64,000 nt of DNA from Clostridiaceae bacterium (GTDB lineage: Bacteria; Bacillota; Clostridia; Oscillospirales; Acutalibacteraceae): assembly GCA_904501755.1 (NCBI GenBank), contig CAJGBV010000009.1:6807-70806 (forward strand), read 5' to 3'. Position numbers and translations under genes: made by a program. The notes beneath the pieces were generated by a model, which saw nothing but the letters and a program-made list of their open reading frames with translations, did not search any database and had not been told where the DNA came from. Below, piece by piece: positions 51,699-60,453 of the stretch (position 1 is the stretch's first letter; every line of letters starts with the position of its first letter).

Positions 51699-54600
51699 TC
51701 AACAATTAGGTTTTCCAATAACAGCTTCTATTTCGGCTCCTGTCATACGGTTTTTCTCCATCAGTTTTGCAACCAACGCATCTATTTTATCCTTATTTTC
51801 GGATATAATTCTAACCGTTTCGCTAAGTTGTTCAGACAGAACGCGATTTACTGCCACTTTAGCTTCATCAGACATATATGAGCCTTCTTCGTAAACAGCA
51901 ATACCGTATTCACTGTCCATACCGAAGTTGCAGACAATATTCTGTGCCGTTTTAGTTGCAGAAATAAGGTCGCCGCCGGCTCCTGTAGAAAGACCGTCCT
52001 TTTCTCCGTAATAAACAAGCTCTGCAGCACGACCTCCAAGAGCAGTCCGCACATTAGAAAGAAGCTCTTCCTTTGTATAAATAGCCTTATCCTCTTTTAC
52101 CTCTTTCTGCATATATCCGCCGTGCTTACCTCTGGCAACAATGGTAAGATAAGCAGGAGTTATACCACTGTACCAACACATAAAGGCGTGACCCGCCTCA
52201 TGCCTTGCTACACGCTGAAGCTGAGAGGCATCCCATTTCTTCACTTCTCCGCTGTTGAAGGTTTCAAAAGCCTCTTCAAAAACGCCGTCGGTAACCTTCG
52301 AAATTCCCTGTCTTACAGCCGAACGCAAGGATAGTTCTATAACAGAATCAAGAAGCGCAAGACTCATTCCTGTTGAACGCATAGCAATATTATCTATAAT
52401 TTCATCACTTATATCAAGAGCAACACTTGACTCTCTTCTGAGTTTCAGATACTTAATGCGGTCTTCCTTATCAGGAAGATCAACATAAATAGTTCTATCA
52501 AAACGACGCATAAGAGCTCCGTCAAGACTTTTAGCGCTTCCCGGTTCAACATCAAAGTTGGTTGCCGCGAGAACAAATACAGGACGTGATGGGTCATTTG
52601 AAAAGCCGTCCATCTCAGTAAGAAACGCAGTCAGAGTTTCTTCACCGCCGCCGTTTGTAATATCGGCACCCTTTCTTTCCTTTGCAATGGTTTCTATTTC
52701 ATCAACAAACAAAACAGCAGGGGCATACTGCCTTGCAGTCTTAAAAAGTTTATGAACATAAGCAGGGCCTTCACCCACATATCTTTTCAGGAACTGGTTA
52801 CCCTCAGTTGCAATAAATGTAACCCCCGACTCACAAGCCATAGCCTTTGCAAGCATTGTTTTACCTGTGCCGGGAGGGCCATAAAGCAATACACCTCTTG
52901 GAGCCTTAAGACCTGTTCCTATATATTTCTGTGGATTTTTGAGATACTCAACAAAATATTTCAGCTCCGTTTTAGCATCCTCGGCACCTATAACCTGTTC
53001 AAATTTAACATTGGGCTTTGAAACATTGCTTAAAACATTCTTTGTATCCTCTGCTTTGACAGCAGTTTCACACTTTAAGTCAAACAGTTTTATGTACGCT
53101 TCCTCACCGTTATCAGATACAGTCTGTAGGGTTTCAAAGCTTACAACCCTATTAGACTTCGCAAGAGTATTCATACATTTTTGCTGATGCAATGCCTGAG
53201 CAATAGAGCTAATCTGTTCTGTTACCTGACAAGGATTTTTATAAAGTTTGATAAAATCTCTTACACCTTGACGGATAAAGGAAACTATCTCTTCCTGAGT
53301 AATTTCCCCATCTTCTCTTTCAATAATATAAACAGGCAATTCATTTTTCTGCTCTCTGAGGAACTTAAAGAAATCTCTGGCAGGAGAAGAAATATCCTCA
53401 ATATTAAGTATCGTTTCATTAGTTTTATCAGCACCGCACTTAATATCTATCAAGGCAAAATCAATCTCATTTTTCTTCATAGCCTCAATAGCCGAGTTTT
53501 TATCAGCAACCCCGATTATGTTTGTTTTATCCACAGCATTTCTGTATGTATTAACAATTGTTTCATCAGCAAACATCAATATGTTAGTATTGCTCTGAAG
53601 ACTGAAAAGTCCTCTTATTTCATCATCTGCTTTGCTCTTATCCACAGAGATATTAATTTTTTTAAGGGCAGCTATATTGCTATTGCTTTTTTCGGAATCA
53701 ACCAGGCGAAGCAGTTCATAAAGCTCATTATTAAAGAAGGTTTCTGCTCTGCTTCTTATCGTTCTTGCGTCTGCACTCGCACCCTCCGAGAACAGCAAAG
53801 CGGTATATATATCCTCTCCGACCTCAACCTTTATATCTGTATTTTTCTCTATTTTTTCACAGTTTTTCAAAATCTGACGTTTAGCTATTGAAAGCAAACT
53901 ATGAGCAGTAATATGATTGAACATAACCACATTACCCGAAGCAAATCGAGAACAAATAGCCTTTGGAAAAAGAGGTTCTTTGGTGCCCGGTACAACATCA
54001 TTTTCCAAGGCGTTCATTATAACCTTTCTGGATATACAGGAAAGGTCCTCTGCTTCCTCATATAGCTGTTTACCTGCATTTGTAGTTAAAATTATTACAG
54101 CATTTGTAAAAGAAACCTCTTTATCGGTAAAGCTATCTCTCAGTCGACCTGCATCAAGCATCTGCAAAAACAGATGAATCACACAAAGATGGGCTTTTTC
54201 AATTTCATCAAACAGAAGTACACAGTGAGGATGTTTAGCAACAAAGCCTGTTACATTACCCTCTTTACCGTTTTTATACACCTTATCGGTTCCACAGAAT
54301 TCGAGATTGGCTTCCTTATCCGAATACTCGCTCATATCAAATCTCATAAAAGGAAGTCCAAGAGATTTTGCAATACTCTCAGCCAAAAAGGTTTTACCTA
54401 CACCGGGAGGGCCTGCAAACAAAAATGTAGCACTTGGGCGTTTATTGTTTTTACCCAGAATAATATCCATATAGTGCTGAAAATATCCTGAAGTAAATAC
54501 ATTTACAGCATTATCCTGTCCATAAACTTCACTAAGCAGTTCGCTTCTTATCCTCTTTACATTAGCTACCGCCTCTGCGATTTCTTCTGTAGGTTTTTTG

Positions 54601-55235
54601 GAAGTCGTATCTTCAAAATCCCAAAACATATCTTCTGCACAATCAAACAATTCCTCGCTCAACTCATCCTCTTCTACTATAGGCTCGGGATTTGTTTCGG
54701 TTTTTTGAGTAGGATTTTTCTTGTTTTTTTCTTCCTCATATTTAATAGAATTCTGGAAAACCTGTTCTGAAGCTTTCTTATACGCTTCCTTAAAATCTTC
54801 ATCATCAAAGGTGTCCTTTTTTTCTCTGCCGCAAACCTCTTTTGCTTTTTTAATAGCTTCGGTAGGATTGTTAAAAATGAGCAAAAACAAGGTATTAGGT
54901 CTTAGTTCTCTGGATATTTGACTGCTGTACTGTTTTTCAGCTTCGGCAATTTTATCGGCTATATAAAGCTCGTCGTGAATAATACTGCCTCTTCCGTTTT
55001 TTACATAATCAACCATCATAGCCTTTAATTTATCATTATCACGGAAAAAATTATTAAATAACAGTTTAAGACTTAAAAGCTCTGCCCTGTTACCATAGGT
55101 TTCATTGCTGTTAATCCTATCTATAGCCGCTATGATAAGCATTTCCGCAGTAGGATCTTTATACTTCTTCTGCTCAATATTCATTGCATCGTTGAAAATT
55201 TCGCATAGAAGCATACTCTTTTTAAGAACTCCCAT
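51699..55235 (-). CDS. ClpB-like AAA+ / receiver-like / FtsH-like AAA+ / M41 peptidase fusion
   Basis: 1178 residues, no membrane helix. Domains: helical N-terminus (1-235), a ClpA/B-type AAA+ (Walker A GPPGVGKT about 275; Walker B LLFDEIEKAH about 336; C-terminal small domain to about 530), a receiver-like alpha/beta domain (about 545-675; FALIDIKCG strand, GVRDFIKLY), then an FtsH-type AAA+ (Walker A GPPGTGKT about 785; Walker B VLFVDEIE; RRFDR arginine) and an M41 zinc protease with HEAGH (about 1010) and a later GGDLISA Asp (about 1087). FtsH is normally membrane-bound with one ATPase. Both ATPases and the protease site look intact. Starts 26 bases after the CARF nuclease gene with GAGAGG. 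Confidence 0.88.
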   Translation of the reverse strand: MGVLKKSMLLCEIFNDAMNIEQKKYKDPTAEMLIIAAIDRINSNETYGNRAELLSLKLLFNNFFRDNDKLKAMMVDYVKNGRGSIIHDELYIADKIAEAEKQYSSQISRELRPNTLFLLIFNNPTEAIKKAKEVCGREKKDTFDDEDFKEAYKKASEQVFQNSIKYEEEKNKKNPTQKTETNPEPIVEEDELSEELFDCAEDMFWDFEDTTSKKPTEEIAEAVANVKRIRSELLSEVYGQDNAVNVFTSGYFQHYMDIILGKNNKRPSATFLFAGPPGVGKTFLAESIAKSLGLPFMRFDMSEYSDKEANLEFCGTDKVYKNGKEGNVTGFVAKHPHCVLLFDEIEKAHLCVIHLFLQMLDAGRLRDSFTDKEVSFTNAVIILTTNAGKQLYEEAEDLSCISRKVIMNALENDVVPGTKEPLFPKAICSRFASGNVVMFNHITAHSLLSIAKRQILKNCEKIEKNTDIKVEVGEDIYTALLFSEGASADARTIRSRAETFFNNELYELLRLVDSEKSNSNIAALKKINISVDKSKADDEIRGLFSLQSNTNILMFADETIVNTYRNAVDKTNIIGVADKNSAIEAMKKNEIDFALIDIKCGADKTNETILNIEDISSPARDFFKFLREQKNELPVYIIEREDGEITQEEIVSFIRQGVRDFIKLYKNPCQVTEQISSIAQALHQQKCMNTLAKSNRVVSFETLQTVSDNGEEAYIKLFDLKCETAVKAEDTKNVLSNVSKPNVKFEQVIGAEDAKTELKYFVEYLKNPQKYIGTGLKAPRGVLLYGPPGTGKTMLAKAMACESGVTFIATEGNQFLKRYVGEGPAYVHKLFKTARQYAPAVLFVDEIETIAKERKGADITNGGGEETLTAFLTEMDGFSNDPSRPVFVLAATNFDVEPGSAKSLDGALMRRFDRTIYVDLPDKEDRIKYLKLRRESSVALDISDEIIDNIAMRSTGMSLALLDSVIELSLRSAVRQGISKVTDGVFEEAFETFNSGEVKKWDASQLQRVARHEAGHAFMCWYSGITPAYLTIVARGKHGGYMQKEVKEDKAIYTKEELLSNVRTALGGRAAELVYYGEKDGLSTGAGGDLISATKTAQNIVCNFGMDSEYGIAVYEEGSYMSDEAKVAVNRVLSEQLSETVRIISENKDKIDALVAKLMEKNRMTGAEIEAVIGKPNC

Positions 55236-55261
55236 TTTTCAGTACCTCTCTTTATAAAAAA

Positions 55262-56521
55262 TCATCGCCATAAATTCTTCATTTTTTCTTTATATATGTC
55301 ATCTGTTTTAAAATCCTGAACATTCATAATAAGCCGGATATTCATATCTCTGGCACGCTGAATCAAATATTTGCCTGATTCCTTATCCTTAGGAATAGAG
55401 GTAGCCACAAGCACCTTTTTAGCATATTTACCGCCAAATCTATATGCAACCGTGTTAAGCTTATATAACTCATCAGCATCCACAATGCCGTTTTTACAGG
55501 AAATAAACACAGGAACAATACCGTGCATTAAAAGAATATCAATCTCATTTTCGGTATCGTAAATCCCTTCCTCTTTGTCGTTATGAAACCTGCCATCCCA
55601 ATCTATGAAAACTCCGTTTACAGCGTCATTATAAAGCTTATTGCCATTTTCATCCCTTAGGCTTTTTGCAACAAGAAAGGTTTTCATTTCCAAAGCCTGT
55701 CCTGCTTTAACAAGACATCTTCTCACCTGAGGATTTTTAAAGCTCAAAGACAGTTCTGTCACAGTTTCGTTAAAATCTGTGAGCAATCCATGTTTCCTCA
55801 GATATGCCACAATACCTCTGATAATTTTATACGAGGCATTACTCTTGTTAAGCTCTTCGCGTATTTTCGATTTTTTTGCAATGACGGTAAGCTTATCCTC
55901 GCTTAAAGTTCCCACTTTAACAGCCGCGCTGAAAACATTAATCTGTGTGTTCCACAGCCTTACATTCCCTTTGCAAACGTTCCATATATTCTCAATATCT
56001 TTTATAAAATCCTCGTTAAAATCCCATTCGTACGTATGTTCACTAAATACATCACCAAAGAGAACATCACCGCCGTAAAGCTGTATATTTTCCTCTACTG
56101 TCAGTTCAGGCAGAGTCTTAAAAACAGTTTTTCCGTCCTTATCACAGTCGCATATCGTATTATGAGCTATATTAAACCTATGAATCTGAATATTTTTATC
56201 CCTATTTCTTTCATAGACAATACCAAATGCCATAAGGGCAATTTCATCACCGCCGGTAATACCGAAAGCACAATCAGGGTATGTATCCACTATTTTCTGC
56301 AAAACAGAAACTGCATTTTCAAGATTATCTTTTTCAACTTCCATAGGAATAAATTCAATATCACTATATCCCCTATCAGAAAAAACGCGTTTGTACTTTT
56401 TAATTTTGCTTTCAATAATACCTGTATCCCGTCCAATGTATATAACCCGCTGAGGCACATCAGTAAGACAGGCACAGACATTTTCTATTGCCACATTATT
56501 AAAAAACTCAATATATGTCAT
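55262..56521 (-). CDS. Card1/Can2-like CARF-domain endonuclease (DUF1887 family)
   Basis: 419 residues. N-terminal Rossmann-like CARF domain (about 1-150; VIYIGRDTG, then FGITGGDEIALMAFG at about 92-106, the usual ligand-loop region), a winged-helix-like middle (about 230-280), and a PD-(D/E)XK nuclease with the DUF1887 signature ENEIDILL then FISCKNG (Asp about 327, Lys about 342). Characterised Card1/Can2 proteins bind cyclic tetra-adenylate from type III CRISPR and cut DNA or RNA. No cas genes or CRISPR array are in the window. The ATG at 56519-56521 follows AGGGG; longer in-frame starts exist. Confidence 0.85.
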   Translation of the reverse strand: MTYIEFFNNVAIENVCACLTDVPQRVIYIGRDTGIIESKIKKYKRVFSDRGYSDIEFIPMEVEKDNLENAVSVLQKIVDTYPDCAFGITGGDEIALMAFGIVYERNRDKNIQIHRFNIAHNTICDCDKDGKTVFKTLPELTVEENIQLYGGDVLFGDVFSEHTYEWDFNEDFIKDIENIWNVCKGNVRLWNTQINVFSAAVKVGTLSEDKLTVIAKKSKIREELNKSNASYKIIRGIVAYLRKHGLLTDFNETVTELSLSFKNPQVRRCLVKAGQALEMKTFLVAKSLRDENGNKLYNDAVNGVFIDWDGRFHNDKEEGIYDTENEIDILLMHGIVPVFISCKNGIVDADELYKLNTVAYRFGGKYAKKVLVATSIPKDKESGKYLIQRARDMNIRLIMNVQDFKTDDIYKEKMKNLWR

Positions 56522-56550
56522 AATATCCCCTATTTTCATTCTTAAGTTAT

Positions 56551-56579
56551 AATATAACACAATATTTGCACTCTTACAA
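56551..56579 (-). promoter_or_regulatory. Promoter of the Card1-like/AAA protease/RyR operon
   Basis: Minus strand TTGTAA (56574-56579), 17-base spacer, TATATT (56551-56556), 30 bases before the CARF gene. Confidence 0.6.
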
Positions 56580-56586
56580 CAAAAAA

Positions 56587-56617
56587 ATACTCCCATTGTT
56601 TTTTACAACAGGAGTAT
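56587..56617 (-). terminator. Intrinsic terminator after the small lipoprotein gene
   Basis: ATACTCC (56587-56593) pairs with GGAGTAT (56611-56617), with inner TTGT/ACAA pairs; leftward T-tract of seven. It insulates the Card1-like operon from upstream transcription. Confidence 0.75.
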
Positions 56618-56634
56618 CTTTTGCAAAATTCAAA

Positions 56635-57114
56635 TTATTCAATAACGATAGGATCGAGAATGATTTCTACAGTACCTCTATCCTGATACTGCTGACCCGC
56701 GCCCTTCTTAACGATAACACAGTCAAGGAGTGTTCCGCCTACAAGCTCAGAGAAAGCATCGTTTTCTCCGCCGTAACCAACATGGTTTGCACCGTAATAA
56801 ATTGCCATCTTTTCGCCGTCACCATCATAAGCAGCGCCAACACTGAGACCCTTAATATCCTTAATGGACTTAATTTTTTCTTTAATTGCCTCGTTGCCTT
56901 TTTTAACACAAACAACATACTCATCAGTGCCATCAAGAACAAGAGATTCAACCTGGCTGCTTTCATCCTCAAGCCCGTCACCTGAATCGTCTACACCGGT
57001 AACAACGGATGGTTTGCTAGACTCGTTAGAAGAATTATCTTCTACTGCACCGCCGCAAGCAGCAAGAACAAAAATCATGCAAAAAGCAAGAAGTAATGCT
57101 AAAAGTTTTTTCAT
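56635..57114 (-). CDS. Small lipoprotein with half of a solute-binding-protein fold
   Basis: 159 residues. Signal peptide with lipobox LAAC (Cys 20), an acidic Ser-rich linker (about 22-60), then about 95 residues resembling the middle of an SBP_bac_3 (amino-acid-binding) protein: YVVCVKKGNEAIKEKI, then DIKGLSVGAAYDGDG and a DCVIVKKGAG strand. A normal binding protein has about 250 residues with two lobes; only about one is here. It could be a degenerate binding protein or a dedicated small surface protein. ATG chosen for GAGGTG. Own promoter and terminator; no transporter nearby. Confidence 0.7.
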   Translation of the reverse strand: MKKLLALLLAFCMIFVLAACGGAVEDNSSNESSKPSVVTGVDDSGDGLEDESSQVESLVLDGTDEYVVCVKKGNEAIKEKIKSIKDIKGLSVGAAYDGDGEKMAIYYGANHVGYGGENDAFSELVGGTLLDCVIVKKGAGQQYQDRGTVEIILDPIVIE

Positions 57115-57145
57115 AGTTTTACACCTCATAAAATTATTTGAATTA

Positions 57146-57174
57146 ATTATAATATAAACCATCTTAAAATTCAA
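57146..57174 (-). promoter_or_regulatory. Promoter for the small lipoprotein gene
   Basis: Minus strand TTGAAT (57169-57174), 17-base spacer, perfect TATAAT (57146-57151). Confidence 0.65.
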
Positions 57175-57182
57175 GAAAATTT

Positions 57183-58355
57183 TCAAATTCTTGCAACACC
57201 GGTTTTTCTTGCAGCCTCAGCCACTTTTTCAGCTACGGTTTTACCAATTCTTTCATCAAAAGCAAAAGGCATAATATACTCTTCATTAAGCTCCTCATCA
57301 GAAACAAGGGAGGCGATAGCGAGAGAAGCAGCCATTTGCATTTCCTCATTAATATCACTTGCTCTTACATCAAGTGCACCTCTGAAAATTCCGGGGAAAG
57401 CCATAACATTATTTATCTGATTCGGGAAATCAGAACGGCCTGTTCCTACTACACGGGCTCCTGCTGCTTTTGCAAGGTCAGGCATAATTTCAGGAACAGG
57501 GTTTGCCATAGGAAATACAACAGCATCACTATTCATAGATTTAATCATATCTTCACTTACTACACCGGGGGCAGAAACACCGATAAATACGTCAGCACCC
57601 TTCATAGCATCAGCGAGTGTACCTGTCATTTTTTCTCTGTTAGTAACCTTGCTCATTTCGGCCTGCGCAGGATTTAACTGGCTATCACCCTCAACAATAA
57701 TGCCAAAGCGGTCTACCATTGTAAGATTCTTAACACCAAGCTTTAAAAGGTGCTTACCAATAGCAATACCCGCACTGCCCGCACCATTAATAACACACTT
57801 GACCTCACCTATTTCCTTTTTTGTAAGACGAAGAGCATTAAGAAGCGCGGCACCAACAACAACAGCGGTACCATGCTGGTCATCGTGGAAAACAGGAATA
57901 TCGCAAAGTTCTTTAAGCTTCTTTTCAATTTCAAAGCAACGAGGAGCCGCAATATCCTCAAGGTTAATACCACCAAAGGAACCTGAAATAAGATAAATAG
58001 TTCTAACTATTTCATCAACATCCTTGCTTCTTACACAAAGAGGAAATGCGTCTACATCTGCAAATTCCTTAAACAGAACACATTTACCCTCCATTACAGG
58101 CATACCTGCTTCAGGGCCAATGTCGCCAAGACCGAGAACAGCAGTACCATCGGTAATTACTGCTACCATATTCCATCTTCTTGTAAGCTCAAAGGACTTA
58201 TTATAATCTTTATTAATTTCAAGACAAGGCTCTGCTACACCGGGAGTATAAGCGATAGATAGCTGTTCCTTATTTGTAACGGGGGTACGAGAAACAACCT
58301 CAATCTTACCCTTCCACTCATAATGCTGTTTTAATGCTTTTTCCTTAATATCCAT
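57183..58355 (-). CDS. Malic enzyme (oxaloacetate-decarboxylating malate dehydrogenase)
   Basis: 390 residues, the short bacterial form without the phosphotransacetylase tail. Converts malate to pyruvate and CO2 with NAD(P). Seen: YTPGVAEPC (about 32-40), GLGDIGPEAGMPVMEGK (about 76-92, catalytic Lys), FHDDQHGTA (about 137-145, metal ligands) and INGAGSAGIAIGKHL (about 169-183, Rossmann). The ATG at 58353-58355 follows AAGGTGAT. It begins 10 bases after the dehydrogenase gene, so both act in one operon. Confidence 0.94.
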   Translation of the reverse strand: MDIKEKALKQHYEWKGKIEVVSRTPVTNKEQLSIAYTPGVAEPCLEINKDYNKSFELTRRWNMVAVITDGTAVLGLGDIGPEAGMPVMEGKCVLFKEFADVDAFPLCVRSKDVDEIVRTIYLISGSFGGINLEDIAAPRCFEIEKKLKELCDIPVFHDDQHGTAVVVGAALLNALRLTKKEIGEVKCVINGAGSAGIAIGKHLLKLGVKNLTMVDRFGIIVEGDSQLNPAQAEMSKVTNREKMTGTLADAMKGADVFIGVSAPGVVSEDMIKSMNSDAVVFPMANPVPEIMPDLAKAAGARVVGTGRSDFPNQINNVMAFPGIFRGALDVRASDINEEMQMAASLAIASLVSDEELNEEYIMPFAFDERIGKTVAEKVAEAARKTGVARI

Positions 58356-58365
58356 TTTTATCACC

Positions 58366-59490
58366 TTAATTATACGAACTCTCTGTTGAATTATCAAACT
58401 TAACATCACCAAGATAATCAACAGGATTAAGACCTACGTAGTTGCACATATCAAACATTTCTTTAACAGTGTTAATATTAACATCAATACCGTTTTGGAG
58501 TCTGTCTGCTTTTGCAAAAATTTCTTTTTCGCCATGAGTATATATTCTTGTCTGACCCTCACTCTTGGGAGATTCTCTAAGCTCTTTAAGGAAGGTAGAA
58601 AGATGCTCTTTTATAGCAGCAGGGTCGCCGAACACCTTGGGGTCAATAGCGATAAATCCGTGACAGGTTCCACCCTTTCCGCCGATATGAGTATGATTAG
58701 AAGTAAGACCCATAGAAAGTATAGAACAGAAAATTTCACAGAACATACCATATCCATATCCCTTATGGCTACCTGTCTGCTCGGTTTCACCGCCAAGCGG
58801 CATAATACCACCGCCGTTTTTAGCAACGATGTTTTTGAGTACGTCACTTGCATCACTTGAACCTTTACCCTTTGAGTCAAGCGCCCAACCCTCAGGAAGT
58901 GGTTTGTTAAGTTTATTGTAAATTTCAAGCTTACCGCGTGTTACAACGGTAGTGGATGCATCGAAGAAGAAATCATAAGGCTCGGCAGGCATAGCAACGG
59001 CAATGGGGTTACTTCCAAGCATAGCAAGTCTGCCAAAGGTAGGAACCATTATAGCTTCACTGTTGGTCATTGCCATACCTAAAAGACCCGCATCACATGC
59101 CATTTTAGCATAATAACCTGCAATACCGAAATGGTTGGAATTACGAACGGTCACAATAGCCATACCTGTATTCTTTGCCTTTTCAATAGCAATACTCATA
59201 GCCTTATGAGAAATAAGCTGTCCCATACCGTCATTACCCTCGATAACTGCAGAAACAGGAGTTTCGTATACAATCTCAGGCTTAGCATCAATTTTAATAA
59301 GACCCTTTTCAATTCCCTTGTGATAACGGGCAAGTCTTTGCATACCGTGAGATTCAATTCCGTAAAGGTCGGAAAGAAGCAGAACGTCGGTTATAATTCT
59401 GCTCTCGTCCTCTGTAAAGCCGAACTTGTTAAAGCAGTCGTTACAGAATTTTTCAAGCTCTTTATAAGAGTATCTTATGTAATTTGACAT
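58366..59490 (-). CDS. Malate/L-lactate dehydrogenase family (Ldh2/YlbC-like)
   Basis: 374 residues. NAD(P)-dependent 2-hydroxyacid dehydrogenase of the Ldh_2 fold, unrelated to classic LDH/MDH. Seen: SDLYGIESHGMQRL (about 40-53), VRNSNHFGIAGYYA (about 117-130, catalytic His), FDASTTVVTRGKLE and HKGYGYGMFCEI. Family members use malate, lactate, ureidoglycolate or sulfolactate; the malic enzyme next door favours malate. I chose the ATG at 59488-59490 because a GTG three codons earlier is inside the ribosome site. Confidence 0.9.
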   Translation of the reverse strand: MSNYIRYSYKELEKFCNDCFNKFGFTEDESRIITDVLLLSDLYGIESHGMQRLARYHKGIEKGLIKIDAKPEIVYETPVSAVIEGNDGMGQLISHKAMSIAIEKAKNTGMAIVTVRNSNHFGIAGYYAKMACDAGLLGMAMTNSEAIMVPTFGRLAMLGSNPIAVAMPAEPYDFFFDASTTVVTRGKLEIYNKLNKPLPEGWALDSKGKGSSDASDVLKNIVAKNGGGIMPLGGETEQTGSHKGYGYGMFCEIFCSILSMGLTSNHTHIGGKGGTCHGFIAIDPKVFGDPAAIKEHLSTFLKELRESPKSEGQTRIYTHGEKEIFAKADRLQNGIDVNINTVKEMFDMCNYVGLNPVDYLGDVKFDNSTESSYN

Positions 59491-59521
59491 ATTCGTCACC
59501 TCATAAAAATTATTTCAATTT

Positions 59522-59530
59522 ATTATATCA
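59522..59530 (-). promoter_or_regulatory. Extended -10 promoter for the malate dehydrogenase-malic enzyme operon
   Basis: Minus strand TGA directly before TATAAT (59522-59527), i.e. an extended -10; no good -35 hexamer at the right distance. Confidence 0.5.
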
Positions 59531-59617
59531 CCTTTGATTATTTTTTTCCACATTTTTTTGATAAAATATTCCATTGTTTTTTTAGTCACTTTGTTAAGAA
59601 AAATTTTTCTTTTTTCC

Positions 59618-59646
59618 TTGAATTTATTTCACCCCTGTGGTAGAAT
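59618..59646 (+). promoter_or_regulatory. Promoter for the HAD hydrolase
   Basis: TTGAAT (59618-59623), 17-base spacer, TAGAAT (59641-59646), 17 bases before the ATG. Confidence 0.6.
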
Positions 59647-59662
59647 CCTTAGGGTGATATAA

Positions 59663-60304
59663 ATGATTAAGGTTATATTTGATATGGACGGCACATTACT
59701 GGATACACAAACCATATATATACCCGCTTGGGAAGAGGCTGGTAAAAAGCAAGGCTTTACAGGTATGGGTAATAATGTTAAATATGTTTGCGGCACAAAT
59801 AATGAGGGTAGCGGCAAATTCTTAAAAGAACACTTCCCCACCCTTGATATTCCGCTTTTCAGAAAACACTATGAAGAATATGTAAACGAGCATCTTGTTG
59901 TACGTTACAAAAAAGGTGTGAAGGAAACTCTTGACTTTTTAAAGGAAAACGGCATTGAAATGGCTGTCGCTTCGGGTACAGATAAAAAAAGAGCCTCCGC
60001 GAGACTTAAAGCCGTAGACTGTATGGACTACTTTAAGGTAACAATTTTCGGGGATGAGGTTGAAAACGGAAAACCCGCGCCCGATATTTTCCTGAAAACA
60101 GCCGCGCTTATGGGTGCTAAGCCCGAAGAATGTATAATCTTCGAGGACTCAGGTAACGGTATCCGCGCCGCTAACAATGCGGGTATCCGCTGTATAGGAA
60201 TCCCCGACGTTGTAGAATTCAACAGTGAAATAAAATCAATGCTACTGGCAGAATACAATTCAATGGACGAGTCCATCGAGCTTTTAAAAGAACTGATTAA
60301 ATAA
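59663..60304 (+). CDS. HAD-superfamily phosphatase/phosphomutase (beta-PGM-like)
   Basis: 213 residues. HAD motifs: I DMDGTLLDT (7-15, nucleophile Asp), II VASGTDKK (about 97), III GKPAPDIF Lys (about 137) and IV IFEDSGNGIRAA (about 154). A helical cap between motif I and II matches subfamily I, as in beta-phosphoglucomutase and phosphoglycolate phosphatase. Substrate unknown. AGGGTGAT site. Monocistronic. Confidence 0.9.
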   Translation: MIKVIFDMDGTLLDTQTIYIPAWEEAGKKQGFTGMGNNVKYVCGTNNEGSGKFLKEHFPTLDIPLFRKHYEEYVNEHLVVRYKKGVKETLDFLKENGIEMAVASGTDKKRASARLKAVDCMDYFKVTIFGDEVENGKPAPDIFLKTAALMGAKPEECIIFEDSGNGIRAANNAGIRCIGIPDVVEFNSEIKSMLLAEYNSMDESIELLKELIK

Positions 60305-60370
60305 AATGGCTCCCTTGGAAAACAAAAGGAATGGTTATGTGTATTTTATATCCGTACCAAAGACACCACA

Positions 60371-60424
60371 CCCTAATCCCTATTCCCTATTCCCTATTCC
60401 CTATTCCCTATTCCCTATTCCCTA
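60371..60424 (+). repeat. Heptanucleotide tandem repeat (CCCTATT)n
   Basis: Seven units (first one CCCTAAT) plus a partial one. A shorter, degenerate version lies at about 62903-62932 in the equivalent place behind the complete deacetylase gene. Likely to vary in copy number by slippage. Confidence 0.9.
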
Positions 60425-60453
60425 AAAAAAGACGGCATCAGCCGTCTTTTTTT
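60425..60453 (-). terminator. Terminator behind the deacetylase remnant
   Basis: AAAAAAGACGGC / GCCGTCTTTTTT arms around ATCA; equivalent to the terminator at 62935-62962. Confidence 0.75.
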
